From assembly GCF_022751215.1 (NCBI RefSeq), contig NZ_JAICDG010000004.1:310001-374000 (forward strand): a DNA stretch of 64,000 bases, in the 5' to 3' direction. Both the position numbers and the translations under genes were made by a program. The notes under the pieces were generated by a model. That model ran no database searches. It saw only the letters and a list, made by a program, of their open reading frames with translations, and was not told the origin of the DNA. Shown in pieces: positions 8,166 to 17,490 of this stretch; the stretch's first letter is position 1, and every line of letters starts with the position of its first letter. The stretch is from Actinomadura terrae. Its GTDB lineage: Bacteria > Actinomycetota > Actinomycetes > Streptosporangiales > Streptosporangiaceae.

Positions 8166-8714
8166 TTACCGGCGGCCGCCGAACTCCCACTTGTGGACCT
8201 CGATGTCGGCGTACAGGTCGGGCGACAGGACAGCGCGTGCCGTTTCCGGATCAGGCGCCCGGAGAAGCACCGCGGTACCTAGCCAGATGGTGCCGTCATC
8301 GGACAGCAGTGGCCCGAAAGCGACCAGTTCGTCCTTGCTGGGCGGGAGGGCCGGGCCTGTGTCCTTCTCCGGACCGAGGCCGAGTACGAGGAACCGGTCG
8401 CCGCCGGTCCGCCCACCCGGGAAGTCCCACATGGTGCGCCCCAGCATGTTGCGCCAGCGCCGCAGCAGCACGTCCCGGTAGACGCCGGCCTGATAGCCGG
8501 GCTCATCGAAGGCGAAGGCGCGTGCGGCAGCGGGATCGGGCAGGTCGACTATGTGCACGCTGCCCGTGGGCGTCTCGTCATCGTCGGCGTAGGTGGGGCC
8601 ACGAGCGATCAACTCCCGCTCGTATCCGTCCATGTAGGACCAGTGCTCCTCCCCCAGTCGTATGCGCAACGCCAAGGAATCGGTGCGGTCGCGGTGATAG
8701 CAGAAGAACTCCAT
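8166..8714 (-). CDS. YCII-related domain protein
   Basis: A 182-residue cytosolic protein with two YciI-type segments. The first (residues 1-105) has the family pattern R.....HW.YM..Y...L...GPT.ADD....GS.HI.DLPD...A..FA.DEP. The second runs to the C-terminus (LVAFGPLLSDDGTIWLGTAVLLRAPDPETAR). YCII proteins resemble ferredoxin-like dyes-peroxidase/isomerase folds; a specific reaction cannot be read from the sequence. ATG start. It is convergent with the MFS gene, from which 67 bp separate it. Confidence 0.8.
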   Translation of the reverse strand: MEFFCYHRDRTDSLALRIRLGEEHWSYMDGYERELIARGPTYADDDETPTGSVHIVDLPDPAAARAFAFDEPGYQAGVYRDVLLRRWRNMLGRTMWDFPGGRTGGDRFLVLGLGPEKDTGPALPPSKDELVAFGPLLSDDGTIWLGTAVLLRAPDPETARAVLSPDLYADIEVHKWEFGGRR

Positions 8715-8972
8715 GCACCACAGTCTTCACCCCGCCAGCGGGCGAAGTGGAACAGAGGGGCTGAGGACGGGCTCTCCGGGCCAGGGCCGGAAGCGAGCGA
8801 CGGGGCAGCCACGAGGCAGCGTCAGGTCAGAAGGGCCCGGGCGGACCTGGCAACGAAGCCGTAGGTGAGAGCGGAGGCGAAGGCTGAGGACGGGAGCGGA
8901 CCCTGCCGAGGTCGAGACTACGAAACGTGGACGGAAACCAGGCGGTTCCATCGCGAGAATCATGGTGCGATC

Positions 8973-9108
8973 CCCGAGCGAGGCCGAGTTCCCCGGTGGC
9001 CGCGTCGAGGTCCATGCCCAGCCGCAGGAGACCACGGAGAACATCGGCGCGCTGCTCGCCAAGGAGGTGGCGACCGCAGCGACGACGCTCGGTTCGTCTT
9101 GGACGAGA
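8973..9108 (+). pseudogene. Copied internal fragment of the PAF-acetylhydrolase-like gene
   Basis: These 136 bases match 11932-12068 with roughly ten differences, including one deleted base (CGACCGCAG against CGACTCGCAG) that shifts the frame. The translated part reads EFPGGRVEVHAQPQET.ENIGALLAKEVAT, nearly identical to residues 184-212 of the intact gene. Both flanks are unrelated to the parent, so only an internal slice was copied. It has no function of its own. Confidence 0.85.
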
Positions 9109-9120
9109 CCAAGCGTCCCG

Positions 9121-9188
9121 GGCGGTCCGGGCGGTCCGGGCGGTCCGGGCGGTCCGGGCGGTCCGGGCGGTCGGGCGGTCGGGCGGTC
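9121..9188. repeat. 9-bp minisatellite (GGCGGTCCG)n
   Basis: Five exact copies of GGCGGTCCG (9121-9165), then three degenerate 7-8-bp copies. The unit would encode Gly-Gly-Pro in one frame. Confidence 0.9.
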
Positions 9189-9345
9189 GAGAGTCTGGCT
9201 AGGACCAGCCGCGGGTGAGACTCGGCCAAAATGACCAGGGGGGCGCGGACCGCACCAGGTCGGCGGTCTGGGCGGATTACCGGTGATGGTGATGGTCAGC
9301 CCGGTCGACCTGCACCGATCGCGACACCGTCCGCGCAATGCTCGT

Positions 9346-9474
<129 letters not shown>

Positions 9475-10406
9475 GCACAGCGCACTCACCTGTGGCTGGG
9501 CCAGCAGCGTCTACGGCGGCGTCCTGGACGGCTGGGCCGCCGCCGTCCTCGACCTGACCGTGGCGTTGCCTTCGTCACCCGGTCATCGGTCCCCGGTTCG
9601 TGGTCGTCCCTTGCCGTTGGGAGTGGAACGCACGCTCAGCGGATCAGCTAAGCCCGCCGCAACGTCCGCTACTACGAACGCCTGCGGCACAGTCGCAGCG
9701 GAGAGTCGCGACGGGCAGGCCGCAATGTCCGCTGCTATGAACGCCTGCCCGCGCATTGTCGCGACCACGGCGGGGGCGGAGGCCCGCGCGATGCATCGCT
9801 TCTTGGTCGCCGGCGGTCGCGACGGTGGTGGAGGCGGGATCTGAGAGAGCTCGACGACCTGGTGAGCGGCGTTGCGCTGTTGGGGAGGGGAAGAGGTGGG
9901 CCTGCCGGGCCCGGGCCCGTCCCGTTGCGCGAGCTTGTCGGTGGGCCTCACGGCCGAGTCCGAGCGGGAGGGCGGCCGCGCGTGCAACGCCGACTCGGCG
10001 CCTATCGGCCCTTCGCCGGGGTGGGTGCGGCTTCTGGGCTCGGCTCGTGCTGCTGGGGTCGGTCGTCCCCTGACCGCCCCGTTCTTCTTGGCCAACGGGC
10101 TGGGCCCGCGCTCCCCACATCGGCACCGAATCCGCCGCCCTCACCATGCACATGAACAAGCTCGCGGCCCAAGGCACCGGCAACCTGCTCACCATCAAGG
10201 TTTTACTTCACGGCGCACTCAATCTGCGCTTCTTGCCTGCGCCTGGACCGGCAAGAAGTTCGTCGAGCGCATCGGTGACCGCGTCTTCGGCCATTTTGTT
10301 GGGGCCGCACCGCTCAGCGCCGGAGCCCTGTTTCTGGTCGGTTTTGGAGCCTGCTCACCCCCGAGGACGCCCTTCAGAGGGAGGCACAATGGCTCGGTCT
10401 GGGGAG

Positions 10407-11240
10407 CTAGCCCAGGGCTTGGGCGACCGGGAGGTATAGGCGATCGGGGGCGTTTGTGATCGGGTTGCCGTACTCCATTACCGTGGTGGTGAAAGCGACC
10501 CGCAATCCTCGCTTCTCGGCCCAGGTGATGATTTCCGGGTGTCTGGTGTCGATGTCCAGCCGCGACAACTCGTGGACGGTTAGTTCGTCCAGCAACGTTG
10601 TGGCGGTCTCTGCGTCCTGTGCGATAACGGGGCCCATCATGTTCTGCTGCCCGTTTCGCCATCGGCCTCCGAAGCCCCTCAGGCCGCCATCGGCATCCCG
10701 GACGACGCGGAGGTCCTCACAGAACGACGGCAGTTGCTCTATGAGAGCAGCACGTTTCGCTCCAAAGACCTCACTGTCAAGAGTAGTCATATCTGGGATA
10801 TCGGTTGGCCTGGCGGGTACGGAGGATTTGCTTTCGGTGGTCAGGTCTTCGGGAATGATGCCCGTGTAGGTCACGCAGCGCCCTACCGACCGGAACCCTA
10901 GCCGTTCGTACAGCGGCCGTCCGTACTCGGTTGCGGTAAGGCACAGGCTCGCAGTTTCAGCGTGTTCCATCGCGTGCCGCATTAGTTTTCCCGCGATGCC
11001 ACGCCGTTCGTGTCGCGGTGCGGTCAGGACCATGCTGATGGCCGCGACGTCGTGCCCGTACGGGGTGGACACGACCGTTCCGAGCAGGCCGTTGCCGTCT
11101 GGATCGTCGAGGCCGTACACGTTTCCGACCTCGAAGAGCAGGCGCCATTTGCGGTCTTCGGCGCCCCAGTCGCGGCTGACGGCGAGCCGCTGGCAGTCGG
11201 GCAGGTCGTCGAGGCCCAGCTGCCGTATCGTCCCGTCCAT
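10407..11240 (-). CDS. GNAT family N-acetyltransferase, two-domain
   Basis: A 277-residue acetyl-CoA-dependent acetyltransferase. The N-terminal GNAT domain (about 1-130) shows MVLTAPRHERRGIAGKLMRHAMEHA, in which R-x-x-G-(I)-A is the acetyl-CoA-binding motif A, followed by LTATEYGRPLYERLGF (motif B). The second half (about 140-277) resembles the YitH/HolE-type C-terminal domain. The substrate is unknown. The start is the ATG at 11240 behind GGAGGGGGA; a TTG directly before it is less likely. It is divergent from the hydrolase gene at 11390. Confidence 0.88.
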   Translation of the reverse strand: MDGTIRQLGLDDLPDCQRLAVSRDWGAEDRKWRLLFEVGNVYGLDDPDGNGLLGTVVSTPYGHDVAAISMVLTAPRHERRGIAGKLMRHAMEHAETASLCLTATEYGRPLYERLGFRSVGRCVTYTGIIPEDLTTESKSSVPARPTDIPDMTTLDSEVFGAKRAALIEQLPSFCEDLRVVRDADGGLRGFGGRWRNGQQNMMGPVIAQDAETATTLLDELTVHELSRLDIDTRHPEIITWAEKRGLRVAFTTTVMEYGNPITNAPDRLYLPVAQALG

Positions 11241-11389
11241 CAAGTCCCCCTCCGCTTCCTACAGGGACCCTAGAGTGGGTCGGTCCGGGACTCCAACTGG
11301 TTAATGCGGGAGCGAATCGTTCGCGTGGGGGAAGGGGATCACCCGCCCGGGGGAAGGACGGCCCGCCGCTTTCCACCAGGCTCGATCCC

Positions 11390-12652
11390 ATGGTGATCAT
11401 GACTCGCAGGGCGGCGCTGGCGGCCGGGATTGTTTCGGTGGTGGGAGCGGCCACGTTCGCGCAACCCGTTGCCGCGTCGGCGACGGAATCTGCCCGGAAG
11501 GTCCGGCTGTCCCTGCCCGCTCCCACCGGCAAGGCCGAGGTCGGGACGACGGAACTGCATCTCGTCGACCGCTCCCGCCGGGACCCGTGGGTGTCGTCCA
11601 AGCCGTACCGGGAGTTGATGGTCAGCGTCCGATACCCGGCTCGGGCGAGCCGTGGCTATCCGGCGGTACCCCAGATGCCCGGCAGGGCCGCCAAGCATTT
11701 CGACACCGTTGTGTCCGAAGGGGACGATCCGCTCGTCCCAGCGGGGAGGGTCGACTGGGCAGCCACCCGGACCCATTCCCATGCGGGGGCGCCCGTCGAC
11801 CGGCGTGGGAGCCGCTATCCGGTGGTTCTCTACTCGCCGGGCCATCGCACGCCGCGCGCCCTTGGCACGCTGCTAGCGGAAGACCTGGCATCGCGCGGAT
11901 ATGTCGTGGTGTCCATAGACCACACCTATGACCCGAGCGAGGTCGAATTCCCCGGTGGCCGCGTCGAGGTCCATGCCCAACCGCAGGAGACCCAGGAGAA
12001 CATCGGCGCGCTGCTCGCCAAGGAGGTGGCGACTCGCAGCGACGACGCTCGGTTTGTGCTGGACGAGATCACACGGCTGAACCGGGGTCACAACCCCGAC
12101 GCGGGGCACCGGCCACTGCCGCACGGGCTTCACGGCGCGATTGATCTGAGCCGAATCGGCATGTTCGGCCATTCCCTCGGCGGCGCCGCGTCGGCCCAGA
12201 CCATGCACGACGACCGGCGAGTGAACGCGGGGATCAACATGGACGGCGGGATGCTGTTCAACGGAACACCGATCGGCCCGGTCTTCAAGAACGGGCTTTC
12301 CCGACCGTTCATGCTCATGAATTCCGACCCGTTCGACCATAACGCGCCGGAGCTTCAACCCTTCTGGGAAAACCTGCGCGGGTGGCGGCGAAACGTCCAG
12401 CTCAAGGGTTCGGCGCACAACTCCTACACCGATCTCGTGGCACAGGTCCCGCAGTTGTTCGAGGCGGGACTGATGTCCAGGGAAGGCGTCATCCAGACGA
12501 TCGGCACGGACGACCCGTCCCGCGCCGCCCGCGCCCTGGACGCCGAGCGCGCCGTGATCGGGTCCTTCTTCGACCTCCAGCTCCGCCACCGGAACAACCA
12601 TCTGCTGGACGGCCCGACGCCCCGCTTCCCCGACCTGAGTTTCGTCCCCTGA
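11390..12652 (+). CDS. Secreted alpha/beta hydrolase, PAF-acetylhydrolase-like
   Basis: A 420-residue esterase. The N-terminus has a twin-arginine-like signal (MTRRAALAAGIVSVVGAATFAQPVAA), so it is probably exported. The nucleophile elbow GHSLGG (residues 263-268), the acid in NMDGG and the histidine in GSAHNSYTD form the triad. The surrounding sequence (PVVLYSPGHRTPR, RGYVVVSIDHTYD) matches the platelet-activating-factor acetylhydrolase type II family, which hydrolyses short sn-2 acyl groups of phospholipids. Start ATG 11390, with an alternative at 11399. An internal piece of this gene is duplicated at 8973-9108. Confidence 0.88.
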   Translation: MVIMTRRAALAAGIVSVVGAATFAQPVAASATESARKVRLSLPAPTGKAEVGTTELHLVDRSRRDPWVSSKPYRELMVSVRYPARASRGYPAVPQMPGRAAKHFDTVVSEGDDPLVPAGRVDWAATRTHSHAGAPVDRRGSRYPVVLYSPGHRTPRALGTLLAEDLASRGYVVVSIDHTYDPSEVEFPGGRVEVHAQPQETQENIGALLAKEVATRSDDARFVLDEITRLNRGHNPDAGHRPLPHGLHGAIDLSRIGMFGHSLGGAASAQTMHDDRRVNAGINMDGGMLFNGTPIGPVFKNGLSRPFMLMNSDPFDHNAPELQPFWENLRGWRRNVQLKGSAHNSYTDLVAQVPQLFEAGLMSREGVIQTIGTDDPSRAARALDAERAVIGSFFDLQLRHRNNHLLDGPTPRFPDLSFVP

Positions 12653-12817
12653 CCAAGGCTGGTCAGCCACGCCCCGTACCGTCCCGGTTCCTCCCAGTAT
12701 GTCGAAGGACGCCCAGGCCAGCCACGCCGCGACGTAGTTTCAAGATCCTCTTCCGTGGAGGCCCGTCGCAGGTCAGGATGATCCTTGCCGGACCTCATCA
12801 TGAACGGGAGCCTCACC

Positions 12818-13639
12818 ATGACCCACGACTCGCAGGACGAGCCGGGCAGGCGCAACCTGGACACGTCCGTCCCGCATTCGGCGCGGGTCTGGAACTACTG
12901 GCTCGGCGGCAAGGACAACTATCCTCCTGACCGAGCGGCGGGCGACCACTTCATCGCGACGTTTCCGAGCATTGTCGAGATCGCGCGCCAGTCCCGGCTT
13001 TTGCTCGGACGGGTCGTCCGCCACCTCGCGCGGGACGAGGGTGTCCGGCAGTTTCTCGATATCGGCACCGGCCTCCCCACGGTGGACAACACGCACGAAC
13101 TCGCCCAGCGCGTCGCGCCCGACGCTCGAATCGTCTATGTCGACAACGATCCTCTCGTCCTCACGCACGCGCGCGCCCTGCTCACCAGCACCCCCGAGGG
13201 ACGAACCTCCTACGTCGATGCGGACTTGCGCGACCCCGCCCAGATCGTCCAGAAGGCGGCCCAGACCCTCGACTTCGACAAACCGATCGCTCTGATGCTG
13301 ATGGGAATCCTCGGCCACATCCCGGACGAGGCGCAGCCGCACGCAATCGTCCGGAACCTGATGGACGCGCTGCCGTCCGGCAGTTTCCTGTCCATCTGGG
13401 ACGGCGTGAACGTCATCACCGGCGAAGCCCTGGAAGCCGCGCAAGAGGACTACAACGAAGGCGACGCCGACCCCTACTTCCTGCGCAGCCCCGAAGAGAT
13501 AACGCAGTTCTTCGACGGCCTGGAACTGCTCGACCCCGGCGTCGTGACCATCAGCCACTGGCGTCCCGCCCCGGATGCGGAGGAGCGCGGCAACCTCAGG
13601 GAAGTCGACGCACTCTGCGGAGTCGCCCGCAAGCCCTGA
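12818..13639 (+). CDS. SAM-dependent methyltransferase, SAV2177/DUF574 family
   Basis: A 273-residue member of the actinomycete S-adenosyl methyltransferase family (PF04672). The family signature is present at the start (P(N/H)SARVWNYWLGGKDN), with FLDIGTGLPT as the SAM-binding motif I and VYVDNDPLVLTHARALL as motif II. Targets of this abundant family are unknown. The start is ATG 12818 with GGGAG 7 nt upstream; in-frame TTG 12785 and ATG 12800 are less favoured. Monocistronic. Confidence 0.92.
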   Translation: MTHDSQDEPGRRNLDTSVPHSARVWNYWLGGKDNYPPDRAAGDHFIATFPSIVEIARQSRLLLGRVVRHLARDEGVRQFLDIGTGLPTVDNTHELAQRVAPDARIVYVDNDPLVLTHARALLTSTPEGRTSYVDADLRDPAQIVQKAAQTLDFDKPIALMLMGILGHIPDEAQPHAIVRNLMDALPSGSFLSIWDGVNVITGEALEAAQEDYNEGDADPYFLRSPEEITQFFDGLELLDPGVVTISHWRPAPDAEERGNLREVDALCGVARKP

Positions 13640-14165
13640 CCCGCCCGCCCACGCCTCCCGCTCAAGGAACAGCCGCCAGCCATAACGCCCGAACACCTCC
13701 CGCCTTTTCCCGGTGGACGGGTGCGGGTGTGGTGGGCTTTGTGCTGTTGGGCGCGGGCAGGCGGATGCAGGCGGGTATGGCGACGAATTCAGCCGAGTTT
13801 GACTATGAGGCGGGCGGCTGAGGGCATTGCAGCCAAACAACCGAAGTACGGCCCTACGGCCTGTGTGGGGTGGGTGCGCGCAGGTCGCCTGCCGGAGCTG
13901 CCCGCCGCCACATTGGGAGAGCGTTCCCCCCGTCCCCTGCGTCCGGGAGCCGAGAGAGCACGTCCTAGTTCTGGCCCAGAAGTCTTGGAAGCGCGAGCTG
14001 CGCGAAAGAAGTATGTGTATAACCCGTATCGGGCGGCTGATCTGCGGGCGTGCTCGGAGGCAGAGCGCGACGACAACACCGGACACGCGGGCGCGCGGGG
14101 AGCAGCCTGTGGCTTCACTCGCCGCTTCCTGAAAGGGAGGTTGCGAGTTTGGGAGACGGCGCGGG
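13640..14165. other. Intergenic region, no gene seen
   Basis: The frames crossing this 526-bp gap are antisense or arginine-rich and show no family pattern. Confidence 0.5.
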
Positions 14166-15029
14166 TCAGGTGGGGTCGGTGTTGTACTGGGCTTCGTGTT
14201 GTTGGCGCGGGGAGCAGACGGAGGCGGACGGGCAGGAGCAGCGGCGGGAGCCGATTTTCACTGTTACGCGGTCGCCGGGAACGTTGTAGCCGATGACCTG
14301 GCCTTCGCCTTCGGGGGTGCTCACCCGGGAGCCGAGGCGGGGTGCGCTCTCCTTGAACTCCATGTAAAGCGGGTGCTCGTATTTCAGGCAGCACATAAGG
14401 CGGCCGCAGGCGCCCGCGATGCGCAAGGGGTTGACGGGGAGGTCCTGTTCCTTGGCCATTCGGACGGAGACGGGCTCGAAGTCCTTGAGGAACGTCGCGC
14501 AGCACAGGTCGCGGCCGCAGGGGCCGATGCCGCCCTGGAGGCGGGCCTCGTCGCGGGGGCCGACCTGGCGGAGTTCGACGCGGGCCTTGATGCCGCGGGC
14601 CAGGTCCCGGACGAGGGCGCGGAAGTCGACGCGGTGCGGTGCGGTGAAGTAGATCTTGAAGATGTTCTCGGCGTCGAGGTAGTCGACGCCGATGACCTTC
14701 ATGGGGAGGTCGTGCTTGCGGATCAGGCGCTTGGCGATGGAGCGGCCCTCGGCGCGGCGGCGGCGGTTGGCCTCATCGCGGGCGAGATGCTCGTCGGCGG
14801 CGGGTCCGGCACATTCGGGGAGGCCGCCGATGTCGTCCGAGACCCATTGCGGCGCCCAGACGCACTCGGCGACCTCGGGGCCTGCGTCGGTGGGGACGAG
14901 GACCTTGTCACCCACCTTCGGCGTATGCGGGCCTGGGTCGAGGTAGTACAGGCGGCCGTACCGGGTGAAGCTGACTGCCATCACCATGCCCACGGTTTCG
15001 CTCCGTTCGCCCGATTCCGTGAGAGACAC
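14166..15029 (-). CDS. ricT: PSP1 domain protein, RicT/YaaT-like
   Basis: A 287-residue homologue of RicT (YaaT), which in Bacillus forms the FeS-binding Y-complex that adjusts RNase Y activity; in actinobacteria the role is not settled. The PSP1 core is clear: YYLDPG..., KVIGVDYLDAENIFKIYFTAPHRVDFR, GGIGPCGRDLCCATFL and CGRLMCCLKYE, with the conserved cysteines that bind iron-sulfur clusters in RicT. The C-terminal tail has an extra CSCPSASVC. GTG 15029 is the outermost start; ATG 14987 (MVMAVSFTRYG) matches the usual family N-terminus better. It lies downstream of holB on the same strand, but five genes stand between them. Confidence 0.92.
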   Translation of the reverse strand: MSLTESGERSETVGMVMAVSFTRYGRLYYLDPGPHTPKVGDKVLVPTDAGPEVAECVWAPQWVSDDIGGLPECAGPAADEHLARDEANRRRRAEGRSIAKRLIRKHDLPMKVIGVDYLDAENIFKIYFTAPHRVDFRALVRDLARGIKARVELRQVGPRDEARLQGGIGPCGRDLCCATFLKDFEPVSVRMAKEQDLPVNPLRIAGACGRLMCCLKYEHPLYMEFKESAPRLGSRVSTPEGEGQVIGYNVPGDRVTVKIGSRRCSCPSASVCSPRQQHEAQYNTDPT

Positions 15030-15071
15030 TCTATGACGTCTTGTCCGGTTGGCTCCGCTACGCGCCGTTGA

Positions 15072-16073
15072 CTACCAGGCGGCGTCGGTGAGATCGCGGG
15101 CGTCCATGAGCGTCCGGTCGGCGAAAAGACGGCCATCGGTGAAGCGGATCAGCAGGTGGCGGCCGGTGTGGTCGGTGTCGAGGACGGACACGCGGCCCCT
15201 GGACGGCTGTCGCGCGATGGTCTTCGTCGGCCTGCCGGCGCCGGGGGCGAACGCCTGGAGGGTGATCTGTCCGCGGTCGGCGAGCGCGGCGATGACCTGC
15301 CGTCCGTCGCGGGTCAGGACGGCGTGGGACGCGCCCTTCGGCAGGTTCAGGACGGGCCTGCTGACCTTCAGGTCGCCGGACGGACCGCTGGTGTCGAGCG
15401 CGCGGACCTGGTGCCGCGTCTCGGTCACCCTGCCGTCGACGCGGCGCAGCGGGCTCCAGACGAAGGCGAGAGTGTCACCGGCCCATGAGAGGCTGCCCAC
15501 GTGGGCGGGGATGCGGGTCGTCCACGACTTGCGGACGCCGGTGCGGGCGGAGACGACGTCCACGCGCCTCAGCGTGCCCCGGTAGGTGACGTACGCGATG
15601 CGGTCGCCGTCCGGGCTCACGGCCTGGTCGGAGTAGGCGGTGGAGACGCCCGCGAGCGTCGCCTTGGGGAGCGGCTGGAGGGTCGCTGGACGACCGTCCT
15701 CGTCCAGCTTGAGGCGCTGGAACATGACCTTGCGGGAGGCCGAGTAGGACGAGACGGTGAACGTGCCCGCGCGTCCCGCCGAGACGCGCTGGTAGCGGCT
15801 GCCGGGCGGCGCGGCGACCGGCAGACCGGCGGCGCCGCCGCGCAGATCGCGGACGACCAGCGCGGTCCCCGAATCGCGCACGCCGACGACGAAGCGGGAC
15901 GAGGAGGTCTGCTCGCTCTTGGACGCGGGCTCGGCCTCGTGCTCCTTCTTCGCCGCGCGCTGGCGTTGGTGGACGACGTCCACGCCGCCGCCGATGACCA
16001 GTGCCATCCCGGCGGCGACACCGACAGGGAGGAGCCCCTTCCACGCGGACCCGAGCCGCGACCTTCCGTCCAT
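15072..16073 (-). CDS. Membrane-anchored beta-propeller-like protein
   Basis: A 333-residue protein from ATG 16073 (a TTG at 16163 would add 30 residues, but that stretch is AT-richer and looks like promoter). One N-terminal membrane segment, LLPVGVAAGMALVIGGGVDVV, is followed by a charged linker and an extracytoplasmic domain. That domain has repeated SPDGDRIAYVTY, SWAGDTLAFVW and TRDGRQVIAALAD elements typical of TolB/WD40-like propeller blades. Function is unknown; a scaffold or sensor role outside the membrane is inferred. It is followed 42 nt later by ricT on the same strand. Confidence 0.78.
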   Translation of the reverse strand: MDGRSRLGSAWKGLLPVGVAAGMALVIGGGVDVVHQRQRAAKKEHEAEPASKSEQTSSSRFVVGVRDSGTALVVRDLRGGAAGLPVAAPPGSRYQRVSAGRAGTFTVSSYSASRKVMFQRLKLDEDGRPATLQPLPKATLAGVSTAYSDQAVSPDGDRIAYVTYRGTLRRVDVVSARTGVRKSWTTRIPAHVGSLSWAGDTLAFVWSPLRRVDGRVTETRHQVRALDTSGPSGDLKVSRPVLNLPKGASHAVLTRDGRQVIAALADRGQITLQAFAPGAGRPTKTIARQPSRGRVSVLDTDHTGRHLLIRFTDGRLFADRTLMDARDLTDAAW

Positions 16074-16343
16074 TGGGTTGCCCCGCACCAGCCTCTCCGC
16101 GCCCGTCCAGCTCGTCCAACCTGACGTTTCTATCTCATCTATCTCGCGGCCAACAGCCGTCAACGCCTCATTATGAGTTCGATGCTTGGGGACAAGCGCC
16201 CCGGCATGCGCCGCAGGTCAGACGGCGCCTCCGACTCCGCAACCCCTGGCGCCGGGAACCTGCACACTGTCGGAAGCCGTGTGCGATGTCACGAGTTCCG
16301 GTGCGGCATCGCGGGTGCAGATGCGCCATGGGGACTCGTGCCC

Positions 16344-16739
16344 GGTGTCGGAGACCGCGTCCTGTGTCGCGGGCTGGTGCTCCGGGGCGCGAGCCCGGGT
16401 CCCGGAACGGGGGCCTGGCGCCCCGACCGCAGGCTCGGGGGCGGTGTCGGAGACCGCGTCCTATGTCGCGGGCTGGTGCTCCGGGGCGCGAGCCCGGGTC
16501 CCGGAACGGGGGCCTGGCGCCCCGACCGCAGGCTCGAGGGCGGTGTCGAAGACCTCGTCCTATGTCGCGGGCTGGTGCCCCGGGGCGCGAGCCCGGGTTC
16601 CGAGTCGGGCGCCTGGGGACCAGACCGCAGGCTCAAGGGCGGTGCCGAAGACGTCTTCCTGTGTCGCGGGCTAGTGCTCCGGGGCGCGAGCTCGGGGCCC
16701 GGGACGGGGAGCTGCGTCCGGCAACAGGCTTGTAGTCGG
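16344..16739. repeat. Tandem array of four 99-bp repeats
   Basis: Units begin with GGTG(T/C)CG at 16344, 16443, 16542 and 16641, exactly 99 bp apart. Copies 1-2 are nearly identical and copies 3-4 progressively diverged. A partial fifth copy lies at 16814-16860. Because 99 is divisible by three, all frames stay open (a 33-residue repeat), but none has a credible start or family. No spacers, so not CRISPR. Confidence 0.9.
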
Positions 16740-16860
16740 CGTCGCAAGCTCACGTCCTGCGTCGTGGGCGTGCGCCCCGGGTGGGGAGTTCATGTCCCGG
16801 GGAGCAGGCTCGTGCCCGGTGTCGGAGACCGCGTCCTGTGTCGCGGGCTCGTGGCCCCGG

Positions 16861-16894
16861 ACGCAAGTTCACGACTCGTGTCGTGAACTTGCGT
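16861..16894. terminator. 14-bp perfect hairpin downstream of the tyrosine phosphatase
   Basis: ACGCAAGTTCACGA / TCGTGAACTTGCGT with a 6-nt loop, about 110 bp past the phosphatase stop, at the end of the repeat array. It may be a terminator or part of the repeat; no T-tract follows. Confidence 0.45.
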
Positions 16895-17003
16895 CCGGTG
16901 GCAGGCTCGTGGTCGGTGTCGCAAGCTCGCATCCCGGGTGCGCCGGCGCATCGCCGCACCGCACCCACCCGCCTCGCTCGGCGTGAGGCCGCGGAGAGTT
17001 GCG

Positions 17004-17483
17004 TCAGGCGGGTTTGAGGGCGGCGCGGATCTCCTCCAGGAGGCCCGGCATCGCCGCCTCCACCATCTCCAGCGCGAGGTCGAAGTCGGCGCGGCCCCCG
17101 TAGTAGGGGTCGGGGACGTCGAGGTCCGGGCCCGCGTCCGGGTCGAACTCGCGGAGCAGCCGGACCCGGCCGCGGGCCTCCTCGTCCGGTGCCATCGACC
17201 GCAGCGCCCGCAGATGGCCCCCGTCCAAGGCGATGATCAGGTCGTAGCGGCCGAACCAGTCGGGGTCGAACTGGCGGGCGATGTGCGCGGCCCGGTAGCC
17301 CGCCCGGTGCAGCGCCGCGACGGTCCGCTCGTCGGCGGCGTCGCCCGCGTGCCAGCCGCCCGTGCCCGAGCTGTCCACCTCGACGTCCAGGCCCTCGTCC
17401 TGGACGTGATGGCGGAGGACCCATTCGGCCATCGGGGAGCGGCAGATGTTGCCCGTGCAGACGAATGTGACTCGGTACGGCAT
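17004..17483 (-). CDS. Low-molecular-weight protein-tyrosine phosphatase
   Basis: A 159-residue LMW-PTP. The N-terminal P-loop CTGNICRSP (CX5R, nucleophile Cys9, Arg15) and the general-acid loop VPDPYYGG near residue 125 are both intact. It would dephosphorylate phosphotyrosine (or arsenate-like substrates), for example on BY-kinases. ATG start at 17483, 7 bp after the stop of the FtsX-ectodomain-like gene (17491), so it is probably the third gene of the sigma-factor operon. Confidence 0.95.
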   Translation of the reverse strand: MPYRVTFVCTGNICRSPMAEWVLRHHVQDEGLDVEVDSSGTGGWHAGDAADERTVAALHRAGYRAAHIARQFDPDWFGRYDLIIALDGGHLRALRSMAPDEEARGRVRLLREFDPDAGPDLDVPDPYYGGRADFDLALEMVEAAMPGLLEEIRAALKPA

Positions 17484-17490
17484 ACCTCAA

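Noticed and set aside
6601..8481. Long plus-strand frame of 626 codons over the MFS gene
   Set aside because: Arg/Pro-rich, frame-shifted shadow of the MFS coding sequence; the 6629 frame has all transporter motifs.
13721..14296. 191-codon plus-strand frame
   Set aside because: Arg/Gly/Trp-rich, partly antisense of ricT, no family pattern.
16344..16739. CRISPR array
   Set aside because: The 99-bp units are contiguous and diverge gradually; there are no unique spacers and no cas genes.
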